Part shown: piece after piece, positions 41,521-49,833 of the stretch
How positions within the stretch are numbered: the first letter of the stretch is position 1
Layout: the number at the start of each line of letters is the position of its first letter
Source: Bombella mellum
GTDB lineage: Bacteria > Pseudomonadota > Alphaproteobacteria > Acetobacterales > Acetobacteraceae
NCBI RefSeq assembly: GCF_014048465.1
Contig: NZ_PDLY01000001.1
Span: forward strand, 606,602-670,601
Direction of reading: 5' to 3'
DNA: 64,000 bases
The notes under the pieces: generated by a model
Database searches by the model: none
Told to the model about the DNA's origin: nothing
Seen by the model: the letters and a program-made list of their open reading frames with translations, nothing else
Translations under genes and position numbers: made by a program

Positions 41521-42294
41521 TCAGTCCCATTCCTTGTCCTGCATTTTCCGGATTTCAGGGATGATCTCCTTGGGGGAGACGTTCCGGGCCTTGGAGTGGT
41601 CATCCAGTATCACGTCCACCATCTCGGAGATGTCCTTGTCGGGGTCAATCTGAGGCTTGGTGAACTCAAGGCCTTCGTGAGAAACGAGGCTTTCTTCCGG
41701 GCAGTACCAGTTCTTGTGCGCTTCGACCATCCGGTCATTGAAGCCGGTCTCGTAAGGCCCAGGGTTGATGCAGGCCACGGAGACACCAAGGTCTTGCAGT
41801 TCATTGCGAAGGCTGCGGGCTGATGTTTCCAGAGCATGTTTGGAGGCACAGTAGGCACCCGTGAAGGGGCCTGTGATGACGCCAGCAATGGAGCTGATGA
41901 AGACGATCCGCCCCCGTTTCCTCTCCGCAAAGCGGCGGATGAAGGGGTGTGAGACCTCCATTGTTGCAAAATAGTTGACCTCGAACTGACGGCGCAGGAC
42001 AGGCATCGGCATGTCGGCCAGGGCACCGCCTTCACCGATGCCGGCATTGTTGACGAGAATGTCAACGTCGTGCCGGGCCAGATAGGCACGGTCAACGGGG
42101 TCCGTAATGTCAGCCTTGATGACGGAAACGGTCACTTCTGCTTCCTTGGCGGCTTCTTCCAGGCAGTTCATCTGGCTGTGCAGATGAACTGCCCCGATGA
42201 CATGATGGCCACGCTTTGCCAGTTCGATGCTGAAACGCAGGCCGAGCCCACTGCCCGCACCCGTGACCAGAATTTTTCGCGCTTCATTTGTCAT
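41521..42294 (-). CDS. Short-chain dehydrogenase/reductase
   Basis: About 257 residues from ATG 42294 (MTNEARKILVTGAGSGLGLR); ATGs at 42330 and 42360 are in frame but overlap the upstream gene more. Cofactor motif TGxxxGLG in LVTGAGSGLGLR, NNAG in DILVNNAGIGEGG, catalytic Ser in IVFISSIAGV and YxxxK in GAYCASKHALETSARSL. The usual tyrosine appears as Y in AYCASK. A NAD(P)-dependent oxidoreductase of unknown substrate, chromosomal, next to the prophage end. Confidence 0.85.
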   Translation of the reverse strand: MTNEARKILVTGAGSGLGLRFSIELAKRGHHVIGAVHLHSQMNCLEEAAKEAEVTVSVIKADITDPVDRAYLARHDVDILVNNAGIGEGGALADMPMPVLRRQFEVNYFATMEVSHPFIRRFAERKRGRIVFISSIAGVITGPFTGAYCASKHALETSARSLRNELQDLGVSVACINPGPYETGFNDRMVEAHKNWYCPEESLVSHEGLEFTKPQIDPDKDISEMVDVILDDHSKARNVSPKEIIPEIRKMQDKEWD

Positions 42295-42718
42295 TTCTGG
42301 ATGATCCTTTTGTTGAATCGGAGCTGACATCAGACAGCCCTGAGACGAGATTCTTGACAAAGACTTTGTCTTTATCAGGACGGTTGGTTGACAGCCCTAT
42401 GAAAAGGGAAGGGGTGCTGCTATTGCCCGGCTGGTAGATGTCACCACCGGGAAGGAAGCAGTAGGGGGCGTCCAGAAGCGAGACGTGCCCAAAATTGGAG
42501 AGACCGGCAATAACGCTGTCACTGGGCATCCGGAAGACATAGCTGGTATACGCCTTGCGGCCGCTGAGACTGAGGCTGACGGGCAGGATGTCGCCGCAGG
42601 TCAGGAACAGGCGACGCTGCCCGACAGAGTCAAGAATCTCCAGACATGAGGAGGCCTGGTGTTCTTTGAGGAGGTTTTCGAGAAACCCCCACAGATATGA
42701 GATCATCTGCCCGTTCAT
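42284..42718 (-). CDS. Conserved-looking hypothetical protein (144 aa)
   Basis: Starts MNGQMISYLWGFLENLLKEH and overlaps the dehydrogenase start by 11 bases, so the two are one operon. Beta-rich middle (RRLFLTCGDILPVSLSLSGR, SNFGHVSLLDAPYCFLPGG). No recognised family, no signal peptide. Confidence 0.55.
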   Translation of the reverse strand: MNGQMISYLWGFLENLLKEHQASSCLEILDSVGQRRLFLTCGDILPVSLSLSGRKAYTSYVFRMPSDSVIAGLSNFGHVSLLDAPYCFLPGGDIYQPGNSSTPSLFIGLSTNRPDKDKVFVKNLVSGLSDVSSDSTKGSSRNDK

Positions 42719-43037
42719 AAGGTAATGCTTTCTCTTTATGAGGTGGTGTGTGGGCTGTTTTCACTCCTGAAGACCTTTGCGAAGGAAGAGTGACAAACGG
42801 TGCTCCGTTTTTACGGTAGGATTGAAAATATAATTTTGAGTTACTTTCTGGAGTATTGAACTATTTTTCATGTCACGTGTCTTGATGCTTCTGTCATGTC
42901 CGTAAATTGAAGAAAGACGGACTCATATATTCAGGATGAGCCGTCCCAGCTCAGGACGCTTCATGATTTCTGCCTGTCAATGTTCGGGTATGTCGGATGG
43001 GGTTCCCGCTTGTTTCAGGGAATGATGTCTGGTCTAG
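42719..43037. other. Gene-free gap
   Basis: 319 bases between the 144-aa gene and the TrbM-like gene. I see no convincing coding frame or structured RNA; it must contain the promoter of the leftward pair. Confidence 0.5.
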
Positions 43038-43502
43038 TCAGTTGGGAGCCTCTTCACGCCAGCCAAGAAATGCATTTTCAGCATAGATTATGCCCGCATC
43101 TGGCCCCGCTCCTGCAGGGCAGAAGCTTAGAAACAGGCCACGGGCAGCTTGCGTCAGGTCTTCATCAAATCCTCTGGGGGGATAGATCACCTTGATGCCG
43201 AAATAGAGTTCCTGTGAAGGTTTACAGGCAGGGCCGCCATCTTCCTGCGGGTTAAGATATTTCATCAGGCAAAGAGCGGCCTCGCAGGCAATATTCGGGC
43301 CTCCAGAGAGAGCGGGGCTTCCGCCTGATGGGGGAGCGGAGCCTTTTTCTTTTGCTGCGTCAAGGGCGTCCGCCATGGAATGCTTGGCTCTGTTTGGAAC
43401 GTAAACACGTTGACCGTTCACTTCCCACCATGAACCTGCATGGGCGGTGTGGGACATCAGCAGGGCCGAGATGACGCTCAGGAAAAAAAATCTATTCTTC
43501 AT
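43038..43502 (-). CDS. TrbM/KikA-like conjugal transfer protein, orphan
   Basis: 154 residues from ATG 43502, which gives a proper signal peptide (MKNRFFFLSVISALLMSHTA HA). The mature part has a cysteine pattern ACEAALCLMKYLNPQEDGGP ACKPSQELYFGIKVIYP, then LFLSFCPAG, as in TrbM/KikA/MpfK periplasmic proteins of plasmid conjugation systems. No other transfer gene is nearby, so this is probably a relic or a repurposed secreted protein. Confidence 0.65.
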   Translation of the reverse strand: MKNRFFFLSVISALLMSHTAHAGSWWEVNGQRVYVPNRAKHSMADALDAAKEKGSAPPSGGSPALSGGPNIACEAALCLMKYLNPQEDGGPACKPSQELYFGIKVIYPPRGFDEDLTQAARGLFLSFCPAGAGPDAGIIYAENAFLGWREEAPN

Positions 43503-43831
43503 GGCAGCAGATACAAAACGACCAGGCATTCCCTGTTCCTTCATGATCATGTTCAGCGTGAGGTATCTCCTGAAATGTTGTCTGAAATAAGATCGGTACC
43601 GTCATGTGATCCATGGTTCATTCAGACACTGCGGGCCTGTGGCTGGATTCCTGAATTTTCACTCGGACGGAGGGTGAAGGACATGGCCATTGTATGGTGT
43701 GTATGATCTTTTGACAGGGGTTAATCATGATTCAGGCAGGAGATCATGTCATATGGACATCTTGTTATATAAAAATGCTTCCTTAATTCCCTTCAGTCTG
43801 TTCTGATAGGGAAAGATAAGAGGAGATCGTT
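43503..43831. other. Divergent promoter region
   Basis: 329 bases between two divergent genes for exported proteins. An AT-rich stretch with TTGTTATATAAAAATG (about 43760-43776) is a likely promoter for the rightward gene; no gene is evident. Confidence 0.4.
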
Positions 43832-44185
43832 ATGTCTTTTTCATCCAGGCTGGCCCGTATGTTCCTGTTAGGTGGGATGCTTGTGGGCGTGTGCAGTGCT
43901 TCCGCAGGATTCGCCAGTGCTCAGGATGCCGTGCCCCAGGCGGGCCTAAAGAAGATCACCACACCTTTTTCTGGTTCCGTAAGCCCCGCCGGTGCCGTGG
44001 AAAACAACCAGACGGGGAAGATCATCGGAGAAGTTGATCGTACCGGGGTCGTGTATGACAATACCGGGACCGTCGTTGGCTCCATTGATGCGAAAGGCAT
44101 CGTGCGGAACGCCAAGGGGGTGCCGGTGGCACAGGTTGCCCAGAACAACCGCCTTGCAGGGGTTGCTTTCCTTCTCGGCCAGTAA
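43832..44185 (+). CDS. Small secreted beta-repeat protein (117 aa)
   Basis: Signal peptide MSFSSRLARMFLLGGMLVGV with cleavage after ASA at about residue 30. Mature part made of repeated strands TGKIIGEVDRTGVVYDNTGT VVGSIDAKGIVRNAKG, like small 5-fold beta-flower periplasmic proteins. AGGAG sits before the ATG. Faces the amidohydrolase gene with a 4-base gap. Function unknown. Confidence 0.6.
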   Translation: MSFSSRLARMFLLGGMLVGVCSASAGFASAQDAVPQAGLKKITTPFSGSVSPAGAVENNQTGKIIGEVDRTGVVYDNTGTVVGSIDAKGIVRNAKGVPVAQVAQNNRLAGVAFLLGQ

Positions 44186-44189
44186 GGGG

Positions 44190-45137
44190 CTATCCCGGCG
44201 TGCTCTCCTGTTCCGTCCCCTGTTCAGGGGCGGCATAGGAGTGGGCCATGTGGGCCAGAATTCCGGTGATGTCCTGCTGCATTCTGGTGAAGTTGCGGTT
44301 GGGCTGCAATGTCTGCAGGTTGAGATAGCAGGCCCGGTTGATCTCGATCTGAAGGCTCTGCCGGTTCTGCTCCATCCGTCCGTACCGTCCTGTTATGTAG
44401 CCGCCTGAGTAGGGCGTGTTGCGCTGGACATGGTACCCTTTTTCAACAAAAAGTTTCTCTGCCAGACCGATGAGTTCGCTGGAGCAGGTTTTTCCATGCC
44501 TGTTTCCGAGGACGATGTCGCAGGGGCGTGACTGTGCCAGTGGAGGCATGGAGTGGATGTCCAGCAGGATGGTGAAACCGAACTGCTGGTGCAGAGTCTG
44601 CTGTGTCTGCCTCAGGGCCGCATGATATGGTTCCCAGTACTGCGAGAGACGGCGTCCGGCCTCTTCGAGAGGCAGGCAGTAGCGGTAGATGCTTTTTCCG
44701 GGAGAGGCGCAGCGGGGGATGACACCATAGCCTGCGCTGACCTTCTTGCTGAGCAGGAGGTCCTTCTCGATGAGTGGGGGGGAGAACATGCTGGCATCCA
44801 GTTCTCTCCAGTCCCTGTTGACGTCACAGAAACTGCGGGGGAAGAGGGCCTGCACGAGACTCAGGCCCTGCTCGGGGGCCTGTTCCAAGAGCTGGTCCGT
44901 GAAGCGGTCTTCCATGCGCTCAAGTTCATTCATGGGAAGAATGGTCATGTCGAGAAAGTCCTGCGGGTAGTTTCGCCCCGAATGTGGCGAAGAAAGCAGG
45001 AAGGGCGTCCGTTTCCGACAGGTGGGGAGATGTACCCCAACGGCAGAGGATGAAAGGGCAGGCCCGGCGCATGGAAGTTTCTGAATTTTTTTCACATTAG
45101 AGGCTTGCCACAATCCATGGGCTGAGGTAAATACCAT
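44190..45137 (-). CDS. N-formylglutamate amidohydrolase
   Basis: 315 residues. FLLSSPHSGRNYPQDFLDMT, FCDVNRDWRELDASMF, TILLDIHSMPP and DIVLGNRHGKTCSSEL match the family that hydrolyses N-formylglutamate to glutamate and formate (histidine degradation or formyl-amino acid salvage). INRACYLNLQTLQPN near the C-terminus is typical. The first 35 residues have no clear counterpart and a downstream start is possible. Confidence 0.85.
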   Translation of the reverse strand: MVFTSAHGLWQASNVKKIQKLPCAGPALSSSAVGVHLPTCRKRTPFLLSSPHSGRNYPQDFLDMTILPMNELERMEDRFTDQLLEQAPEQGLSLVQALFPRSFCDVNRDWRELDASMFSPPLIEKDLLLSKKVSAGYGVIPRCASPGKSIYRYCLPLEEAGRRLSQYWEPYHAALRQTQQTLHQQFGFTILLDIHSMPPLAQSRPCDIVLGNRHGKTCSSELIGLAEKLFVEKGYHVQRNTPYSGGYITGRYGRMEQNRQSLQIEINRACYLNLQTLQPNRNFTRMQQDITGILAHMAHSYAAPEQGTEQESTPG

Positions 45138-45151
45138 TTCACACCAGACGG

Positions 45152-45226
45152 GGGCGCATAGCTCAGCGGTAGAGCACTACCTTGACATGGTAGGGGTCAC
45201 AGGTTCAATCCCTGTTGCGCCCACCA
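45152..45226 (+). tRNA. tRNA-Val(GAC)
   Basis: Complete cloverleaf: acceptor GGGCGCA/TGCGCCC, D arm GCTCAGCGGTAGAGC, anticodon arm CTACC-TTGACAT-GGTAG (anticodon GAC), T arm ACAGG-TTCAATC-CCTGT, encoded CCA. Decayed prophage sequence starts within a few hundred bases, so it may have been that element's integration site. The gap 45227-45393 shows nothing else. Confidence 0.92.
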
Positions 45227-45393
45227 CCCCTCTGGTGATTTTCTTCCTGAAAAATAAGAGATTTTCTTCCAGATTGGAAGGGGAAGTCGTGCTTTCGATT
45301 TTCCCTTTTGTCCCGTCTCTTCCCACGAGTCTCCGTAGTTTTTTGCCCACTCATTTTGAGGGACGGGAAAGGGTTTCAAGGCCTGCTTTTCCC

Positions 45394-45639
45394 CTAGCAG
45401 GCCGCATTTCCCCGCAAGGCATAATCGAGACCAGCCGCCTGAATACGGAGGTTCTTCAGATTAGGGTGGGCGATCATCTCGGCATAGACTCCCTGCTGCT
45501 GTTCAGCTGTGGACGTCTGCAGGTTCAGGTACTGCTGGCGGATGCGGACCTCGCCGCATCCTGCCAACAGGACAACGCCACAGGCCAGCACCAGGACGCA
45601 TGAGATGTATAACCAGAGCGGGCTTTCACTTGGAGACAT
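45394..45639 (-). CDS. Small lipoprotein (81 aa)
   Basis: N-terminal hydrophobic helix ISCVLVLACGVVLLAGC with lipobox LAGC, then a short helical domain (RIRQQYLNLQTSTAEQQQGV). AGGAG 9 bases before ATG 45639. Cys-anchored small lipoprotein, perhaps an o-spanin or cell-envelope accessory of the decayed prophage. Its 5' end overlaps the phage pseudogene next to it. Confidence 0.55.
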   Translation of the reverse strand: MSPSESPLWLYISCVLVLACGVVLLAGCGEVRIRQQYLNLQTSTAEQQQGVYAEMIAHPNLKNLRIQAAGLDYALRGNAAC

Positions 45640-45816
45640 CCTGCGTGTCTCCTGTTGAGACCCAGAACACGAACCCGTCTACCGGCAGCACGGTGCGCTG
45701 ATACCGGGTGAAGCGGACGGTCTGGCCGTAGGAGATGTCATTAAGACCCGCCGCCAGAGCATTGGTTAGCGGCGTCCGGTCGTGCGGGTGACTTTGTCCA
45801 GGGAAGGCATGGCAAG
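45626..45816 (-). pseudogene. Truncated copy of the 318-aa phage protein
   Basis: Minus-strand coding starts MPSLDKVTRTTGRR then stops; a one-base deletion relative to the intact gene at 60961-61917 puts NALAAGLNDISYGQTVRFTR YQRTVLPVDGFVFWVSTGD in another frame, after which homology ends. Clear fragment of a myovirus-like gene. Confidence 0.75.
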
Positions 45817-45832
45817 CCTCCGTGCAATAACA

Positions 45833-45859
45833 AACCTCCCGGTGAAGGGAGGTTTTTTT
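45833..45859. terminator. Bidirectional-looking hairpin terminator
   Basis: AACCTCCC (45833-45840) pairs with GGGAGGTT (45847-45854), followed by seven T on the plus strand. It separates the prophage relic from the VOC gene. Confidence 0.65.
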
Positions 45860-46029
45860 GTTCAAGGAGATTAAAATACTCGGGGCAAAAGACTGTCTTT
45901 TGACCGCAATCTGTTGTGCTATCGGCAGGAATGGTATGAAACTGGGCGTTAGGCCGTTTTGAGACACGAAAGCTTTTTTTACCCGTTTCCTGTCGTCAGC
46001 CACTCGGATCATGAACATGGAGATACATC

Positions 46030-46452
46030 ATGCCTGATTTACGTGTTGAAGCGATTGATCATCTTGTGCTGAATGTTGATGATATTGATGTATCTTTCGA
46101 ATGGTATTCAAATGTTCTTGGAATGCACGGGAAGAAAATCATTTCAGGAAAAAGCGGGGTACGGAAAAATTTACTTTTCTTTGGTAATCAGAAAATAAAT
46201 CTCAGACAGAAGGATATATCGCAGAAAGACTGGTTTACAGCGAGACGGCCCCTTGAGGGAACAGCAGACCTGTGTTTCCTCGTCAGTCTGTCGGCAGATG
46301 ATGTCGTAAAGCATCTGACACATCACAACGTAAAGATTGAATGTGGACCTGTAATAAAAGAGGGAGCCCGTGGAAAAATTTCCTCCGTTTATTGTCGTGA
46401 TCCTGATGGCAACCTGATCGAACTGTCCTCTTATAAAGAAGAAATTCCTTGA
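46030..46452 (+). CDS. VOC superfamily (glyoxalase/dioxygenase-like) protein
   Basis: 140 residues. EAIDHLVLNVDDIDVSFEWY SNVLGM opens the first beta-alpha-beta-beta-beta half with a His ligand; the second ends SVYCRDPDGNLIELSSY with a Glu ligand. Vicinal oxygen chelate enzymes include glyoxalases, dioxygenases and resistance proteins. A more precise activity cannot be given. GGAG 7 bases before the ATG. Confidence 0.8.
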   Translation: MPDLRVEAIDHLVLNVDDIDVSFEWYSNVLGMHGKKIISGKSGVRKNLLFFGNQKINLRQKDISQKDWFTARRPLEGTADLCFLVSLSADDVVKHLTHHNVKIECGPVIKEGARGKISSVYCRDPDGNLIELSSYKEEIP

Positions 46453-46469
46453 AGGTGTGATCAGCTCTT

Positions 46470-46850
46470 ACTCAGCCCACCCTCCATACGTTACCGTACT
46501 GCTGTATGATGGAAAGATAGAAGTGCCCTAGGGGTTCTTCGTGGCGTCCAGATCAGCCGGTGAGAAGCTCTTCAGGGTGTCGGGGATCATCCGCTCTGGG
46601 AGGTGTGCCGTCGTCGCTGTTGGACTGGATGAGGCCCGGCGTGGTGCTGTTCATGCCCAGCTGTTCCAGTACCTTGGCCCAGTAGCCGGGTGGCGTGCTG
46701 CTGGTCGTGTCCTAGGCGAACCTGAGCAGGTAGGAGGCTGCCATATTGTACACGCAGTCCGCATACAGGGAGCCGTCAATCAGCCGTTTAGTCTGCCTGA
46801 TCTCCTAGTCTTCTGTGAGCAGGGTTGCTGAAGTACGACGCTCCGTCAAA
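46470..46850 (-). pseudogene. Degenerate phage gene fused to a GH19-gene remnant
   Basis: 46470-46795 is a mutated copy of the 154-aa gene at 62433-62897, with in-frame stops (for example TAG from the CTAG at 46529). Directly adjoining, 46796-46850 resembles the 3' part of the GH19 gene near 47890 and 63665 (CTGCCTGATCTCCT and onward), also mutated. The intervening 159-aa gene of the intact prophage is missing, so this is a deletion joint. Confidence 0.65.
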
Positions 46851-46931
46851 ACTTATTGCCATCAGGATCACGCAATCAGCATTTCCGTCTGGCATGGCCT
46901 TTTCCTTTCCTATGCAACGTGTGTATTTCAT

Positions 46932-47516
46932 CTATTTCGTTGAAGGAAGACCGTGATCTGCCAAGTCGGAATCTACCTGCCAATTTTTAGTGCGATCCAG
47001 CAAGTCTGAATCTAAATATACATCCATGGAGTTTATTGTTTCGTTTGATGTGGACTTACAGTGTAATTCGGCACTGGCGTCTAACTGTCCTACAGGTTGG
47101 ATGAGAATACCGGCATACATGAAATCATTATGGTCCATATCGTAACCATCTATCTCGTACAAAATATATTTCGTATCGGCGTTTATGAAAGAATATGCCT
47201 CTCCTGACGTGGGACCCATATACATTAGATACGACGATTGGAAATTGGTTGTGTATTTTGTATTGGATGGGTAGATCAACTCTGGATGCGAGGAGGTTCC
47301 GAAAACATAGCGTGCAGCAGGAGGATTGGTTTTGCCTGGAGCCAAACAGAGCGAAACGATCTTGTGGCTTCTGGCGATATGACAGCTGAAGGCGACCTGT
47401 TCGTCTGGAGCACACAGAGAGGGTGCCGGTGCAGCCTTGGCCTGACCAGACATACAGAGAGCCAGCGGCACGACGGGCAAGGCACGGCGGAGCATGTCAA
47501 AAAAACGGCTGCTCAT
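46932..47516 (-). CDS. Secreted lysozyme-inhibitor-like protein, paralogue A
   Basis: 194 residues from ATG 47516 (MSSRFFDMLRRALPVVPLAL), signal peptide ending AKA/APAP. The mature start has LCAPDEQVAFSCHIARSHKI VSLCLAP then AARYVFGTSSHPELIYP: a paired-cysteine motif plus Y-x-F-G...PEL-x-YP known in periplasmic proteins next to secreted peptidoglycan hydrolases (the XAC2610-type inhibitor of a GH19 effector, from memory). The C-terminal half differs from paralogue B. It is the last gene of the B-enzyme-A set. Confidence 0.6.
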   Translation of the reverse strand: MSSRFFDMLRRALPVVPLALCMSGQAKAAPAPSLCAPDEQVAFSCHIARSHKIVSLCLAPGKTNPPAARYVFGTSSHPELIYPSNTKYTTNFQSSYLMYMGPTSGEAYSFINADTKYILYEIDGYDMDHNDFMYAGILIQPVGQLDASAELHCKSTSNETINSMDVYLDSDLLDRTKNWQVDSDLADHGLPSTK

Positions 47517-47517
47517 G

Positions 47518-47628
47518 TTAAACTCCCATTCCCAAAAGTTTCGGTTGCAGTTCTTCTGTCGGCCCGTCATGGGAAGACAGGACCCGGATGGGGCCCCAGA
47601 TGGCAATGATCTGCATATGGCTCAACAT
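47518..47628 (-). CDS. Conserved 36-aa leader peptide, copy A
   Basis: ATG 47628 with GGGAGG 8 bases upstream encodes MLSHMQIIAIWGPIRVLSSH and ends one base before the ATG of paralogue A. A copy of the same length precedes paralogue B with mostly conserved residues. Possibly a leader that couples translation, or a remnant of a longer phage gene. Confidence 0.4.
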   Translation of the reverse strand: MLSHMQIIAIWGPIRVLSSHDGPTEELQPKLLGMGV

Positions 47629-47818
47629 GGAGAAACCTCCCGGCCAGAAAACCGCCCCGGTATCGGGGCGTGCGGCTTCCTGATAGAGAGCATGTGACCT
47701 GTGAGATGGCTTATGGTCAAGGGCCATTCCAGCACGGGCGGGGCACAGTGTAAGTCGCCCGTGAGGTGGTCATGTGCGTCTCTCTAGGCGAATGGTTTCG
47801 GGCGGGGAGCGTGTGAAT

Positions 47819-48898
47819 CTACAGACCGGCATGTAGGCCGGTTGTTCTGGTCTTTTCCGGTGTCTGGGTGGCACCCTGACTCTGCATGGTGGGCTGCCTG
47901 ATCTCCTGTTCTCTGCGGACAAGGTTCCTGAAGTATGAATCTTCGTCAGGCTTACCGTTCGATGATGCGGCCGTCTGGGCAGCTTTTGCTTCAGGAACGA
48001 ACGTATGGCTTTTGGCTTCGGCTGGAGTATTGTCAGGGGCAGCGGCTTTGGTGCTCTGGTTGGCCTGGTGTGCTTCGTCGAGCCTGTGGCGGGTTGTGGG
48101 ACCAATGACACCGTCGGCTTTCAGGCCGCTGGCCGTCTGGAACGTTTCAACCGCCTGTTTTGTCGAAGGGCCGAATTTTCCGTCGGTGGTAAGCGGTCGG
48201 CTGTCCTTGTCCATGTAACCAAGGTCTCTGAGTTCGTTCTGGACCTGCGAGACCTGGCTGCCATGAGAGCCCTGCCGCAATGTTGGCGTGGGGGCCAGCG
48301 GGTCCGCCATCCCGGGTTTGTAGCCCATCTCCAGACGTGCCTCCCACTCATGCACCGCCTTCATGCGCTCTGACAGACCGTTCTGTCCGCCGTTAATAAT
48401 GTGCGTTGCTAGAGCAATGTTTTCTTGACCTCCTCGTGGAGCCACGACTGTCTTCCAATAATCGACTGCGGCTCTGGCGGCAATTTCTGGTTTGGCGGCG
48501 TCGTCCGGGTGATTGACCAGATCTATATTTAGATGTCGACTTGTTTCTTGATAATTGTTACGTCCAGTTAACTGAATGAATCCACGACCACGATATTTAT
48601 AGCCGTCTCCTGGCTCAGGATTACCGTTTAGTTGTCCCCACTTACCACCATAGACAGTATTACCTATAGCCTCAGGACCACCTTCGACGATTGAACGAGC
48701 CTGGTCCAGGGTTTTCACTCCTCGTTTTGAAAATACTTCCAGAAGCCTCTCTGGAGAATAGTGCAGGTTCTCTTCAAGATGCTGGAAGTTTCCGGATTCG
48801 ACCTGCACCTGGCCCATGAGATTGGCGAGTTCTTTACGACTGGTGATGCCTGAATCCATGGCCGCTTTCAGGACAAGATCAGCATTTTCTTTCGACAT
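47819..48898 (-). CDS. GH19 peptidoglycan hydrolase with PG-binding domain
   Basis: 359 residues. GH19 domain (residues 1-190): catalytic Glu in MGQVQVESGNFQHLEENLHY and the signature YKYRGRGFIQLTGRNNYQET. PG_binding_1 domain at about 205-270 (LRQGSHGSQVSQVQNELRDL, DGKFGPSTKQAVETFQTASG). The last 85 residues are a polar, probably disordered tail ending RTTGLHAGL. No signal peptide. It may be the phage endolysin, or an interbacterial effector: GH19 plus PG-binding plus a polar tail, next to secreted inhibitor-like proteins, resembles the Xanthomonas GH19 effector-immunity pair. Confidence 0.8.
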   Translation of the reverse strand: MSKENADLVLKAAMDSGITSRKELANLMGQVQVESGNFQHLEENLHYSPERLLEVFSKRGVKTLDQARSIVEGGPEAIGNTVYGGKWGQLNGNPEPGDGYKYRGRGFIQLTGRNNYQETSRHLNIDLVNHPDDAAKPEIAARAAVDYWKTVVAPRGGQENIALATHIINGGQNGLSERMKAVHEWEARLEMGYKPGMADPLAPTPTLRQGSHGSQVSQVQNELRDLGYMDKDSRPLTTDGKFGPSTKQAVETFQTASGLKADGVIGPTTRHRLDEAHQANQSTKAAAPDNTPAEAKSHTFVPEAKAAQTAASSNGKPDEDSYFRNLVRREQEIRQPTMQSQGATQTPEKTRTTGLHAGL

Positions 48899-49008
48899 TT
48901 CTTTTTCCCAATCCGGTCAAGGTCACAGACCCACCCTGAGCCTCAAGACTTAGGGCTCAGGGCAGCCTGTGGAAGGCACAGGTATTCCTATAATTATAAA
49001 GATGTATT

Positions 49009-49566
49009 TTAATTTTTTGTTACAGGAAGTGCCATCCCATCTAGCTCTGGGTCAGGTCCCCAACTTCTTGTGATCTCCAAGAGGAGGTCTCCATCTAATG
49101 CATCGAACGCTGTGCTGGGTCGGCAGTCCAATTCAACGGAAGCATATATCTGATTGACAGGCTTTACTATTACTCCAGCATTTTCTAAACCGGCACCAGA
49201 TATATGGAACAGGATATATTGAGTACCGTCTTTTACAAAGGAATAAGCGTTGCCGCCTGTACCTCCAGCATATCTGAGACGAGATGTCCGAAAATTGGCA
49301 CGTGCCCGCCCTTCGGCTGGATAGATCAGTTCTGGGTGCGAAGCAGTTCCAAAAACATAGCGTGCAGCGGGAGGGGTAGTTTTGCCTGGAGCCAGGCAGA
49401 GCGAAACGATCTTGTGGCTTCTGGCGATGGGGCAGCTGAAGGCGACCTGTTCGTCTGGAGCACACAGAGAGGGTGCCGGTGCAGCCTTGGCCTGGCCGGA
49501 CACGCAGAGAGCCAGCGGCACGACGGGCAAGGCACGGCGGAGCATGTCAAAAAAACGGCTGTTCAT
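49009..49566 (-). CDS. Secreted lysozyme-inhibitor-like protein, paralogue B
   Basis: 185 residues from ATG 49566 (MNSRFFDMLRRALPVVPLAL). Signal peptide and first 70 mature residues are nearly identical to paralogue A, including FSCPIARSHKIVSLCLAP and AARYVFGTASHPELIYP; the rest diverges (TSRLRYAGGTGGNAYSFVKD). It lies directly upstream of the GH19 gene. Conserved scaffold with a variable distal half suggests specialisation toward different targets. Confidence 0.6.
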   Translation of the reverse strand: MNSRFFDMLRRALPVVPLALCVSGQAKAAPAPSLCAPDEQVAFSCPIARSHKIVSLCLAPGKTTPPAARYVFGTASHPELIYPAEGRARANFRTSRLRYAGGTGGNAYSFVKDGTQYILFHISGAGLENAGVIVKPVNQIYASVELDCRPSTAFDALDGDLLLEITRSWGPDPELDGMALPVTKN

Positions 49567-49567
49567 G

Positions 49568-49678
49568 CTAAACTCCCATTCCCAAAAGTTTCGGTTGCAG
49601 TTCTTCTGTCGGCCCGTCATGGGGAGACAGGACCCGGATGGTGTCCCAGATGGCAATGATCTGCGTGTGGCTCAACAT
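49568..49678 (-). CDS. Conserved 36-aa leader peptide, copy B
   Basis: MLSHTQIIAIWDTIRVLSPH and onward, ending LLGMGV, with GGGAGG upstream and a TAG one base before the ATG of paralogue B. Amino-acid changes relative to copy A are few and the length is the same, so the frame has been kept or the duplication is recent. Confidence 0.4.
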   Translation of the reverse strand: MLSHTQIIAIWDTIRVLSPHDGPTEELQPKLLGMGV

Positions 49679-49833
49679 GGAGAAACCTCCCGGCCAGGAA
49701 ACCGCCCCGGTATCGGGTCGTGCGGCCTTCTGGAGGGAACATGTGACCCGTGAAATGGCCTGTGGTCAAGGGTCATTCCAAACACGGGCGGGGGGGCATG
49801 ACAGCAAGGCCCCTCCGCCTTGTTGTATGGTTC

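Noticed and set aside
46030..46452. VOC gene as part of the phage late operon
   Set aside because: It is on the opposite strand with its own ribosome-binding site and terminators on both sides; more likely chromosomal or cargo.
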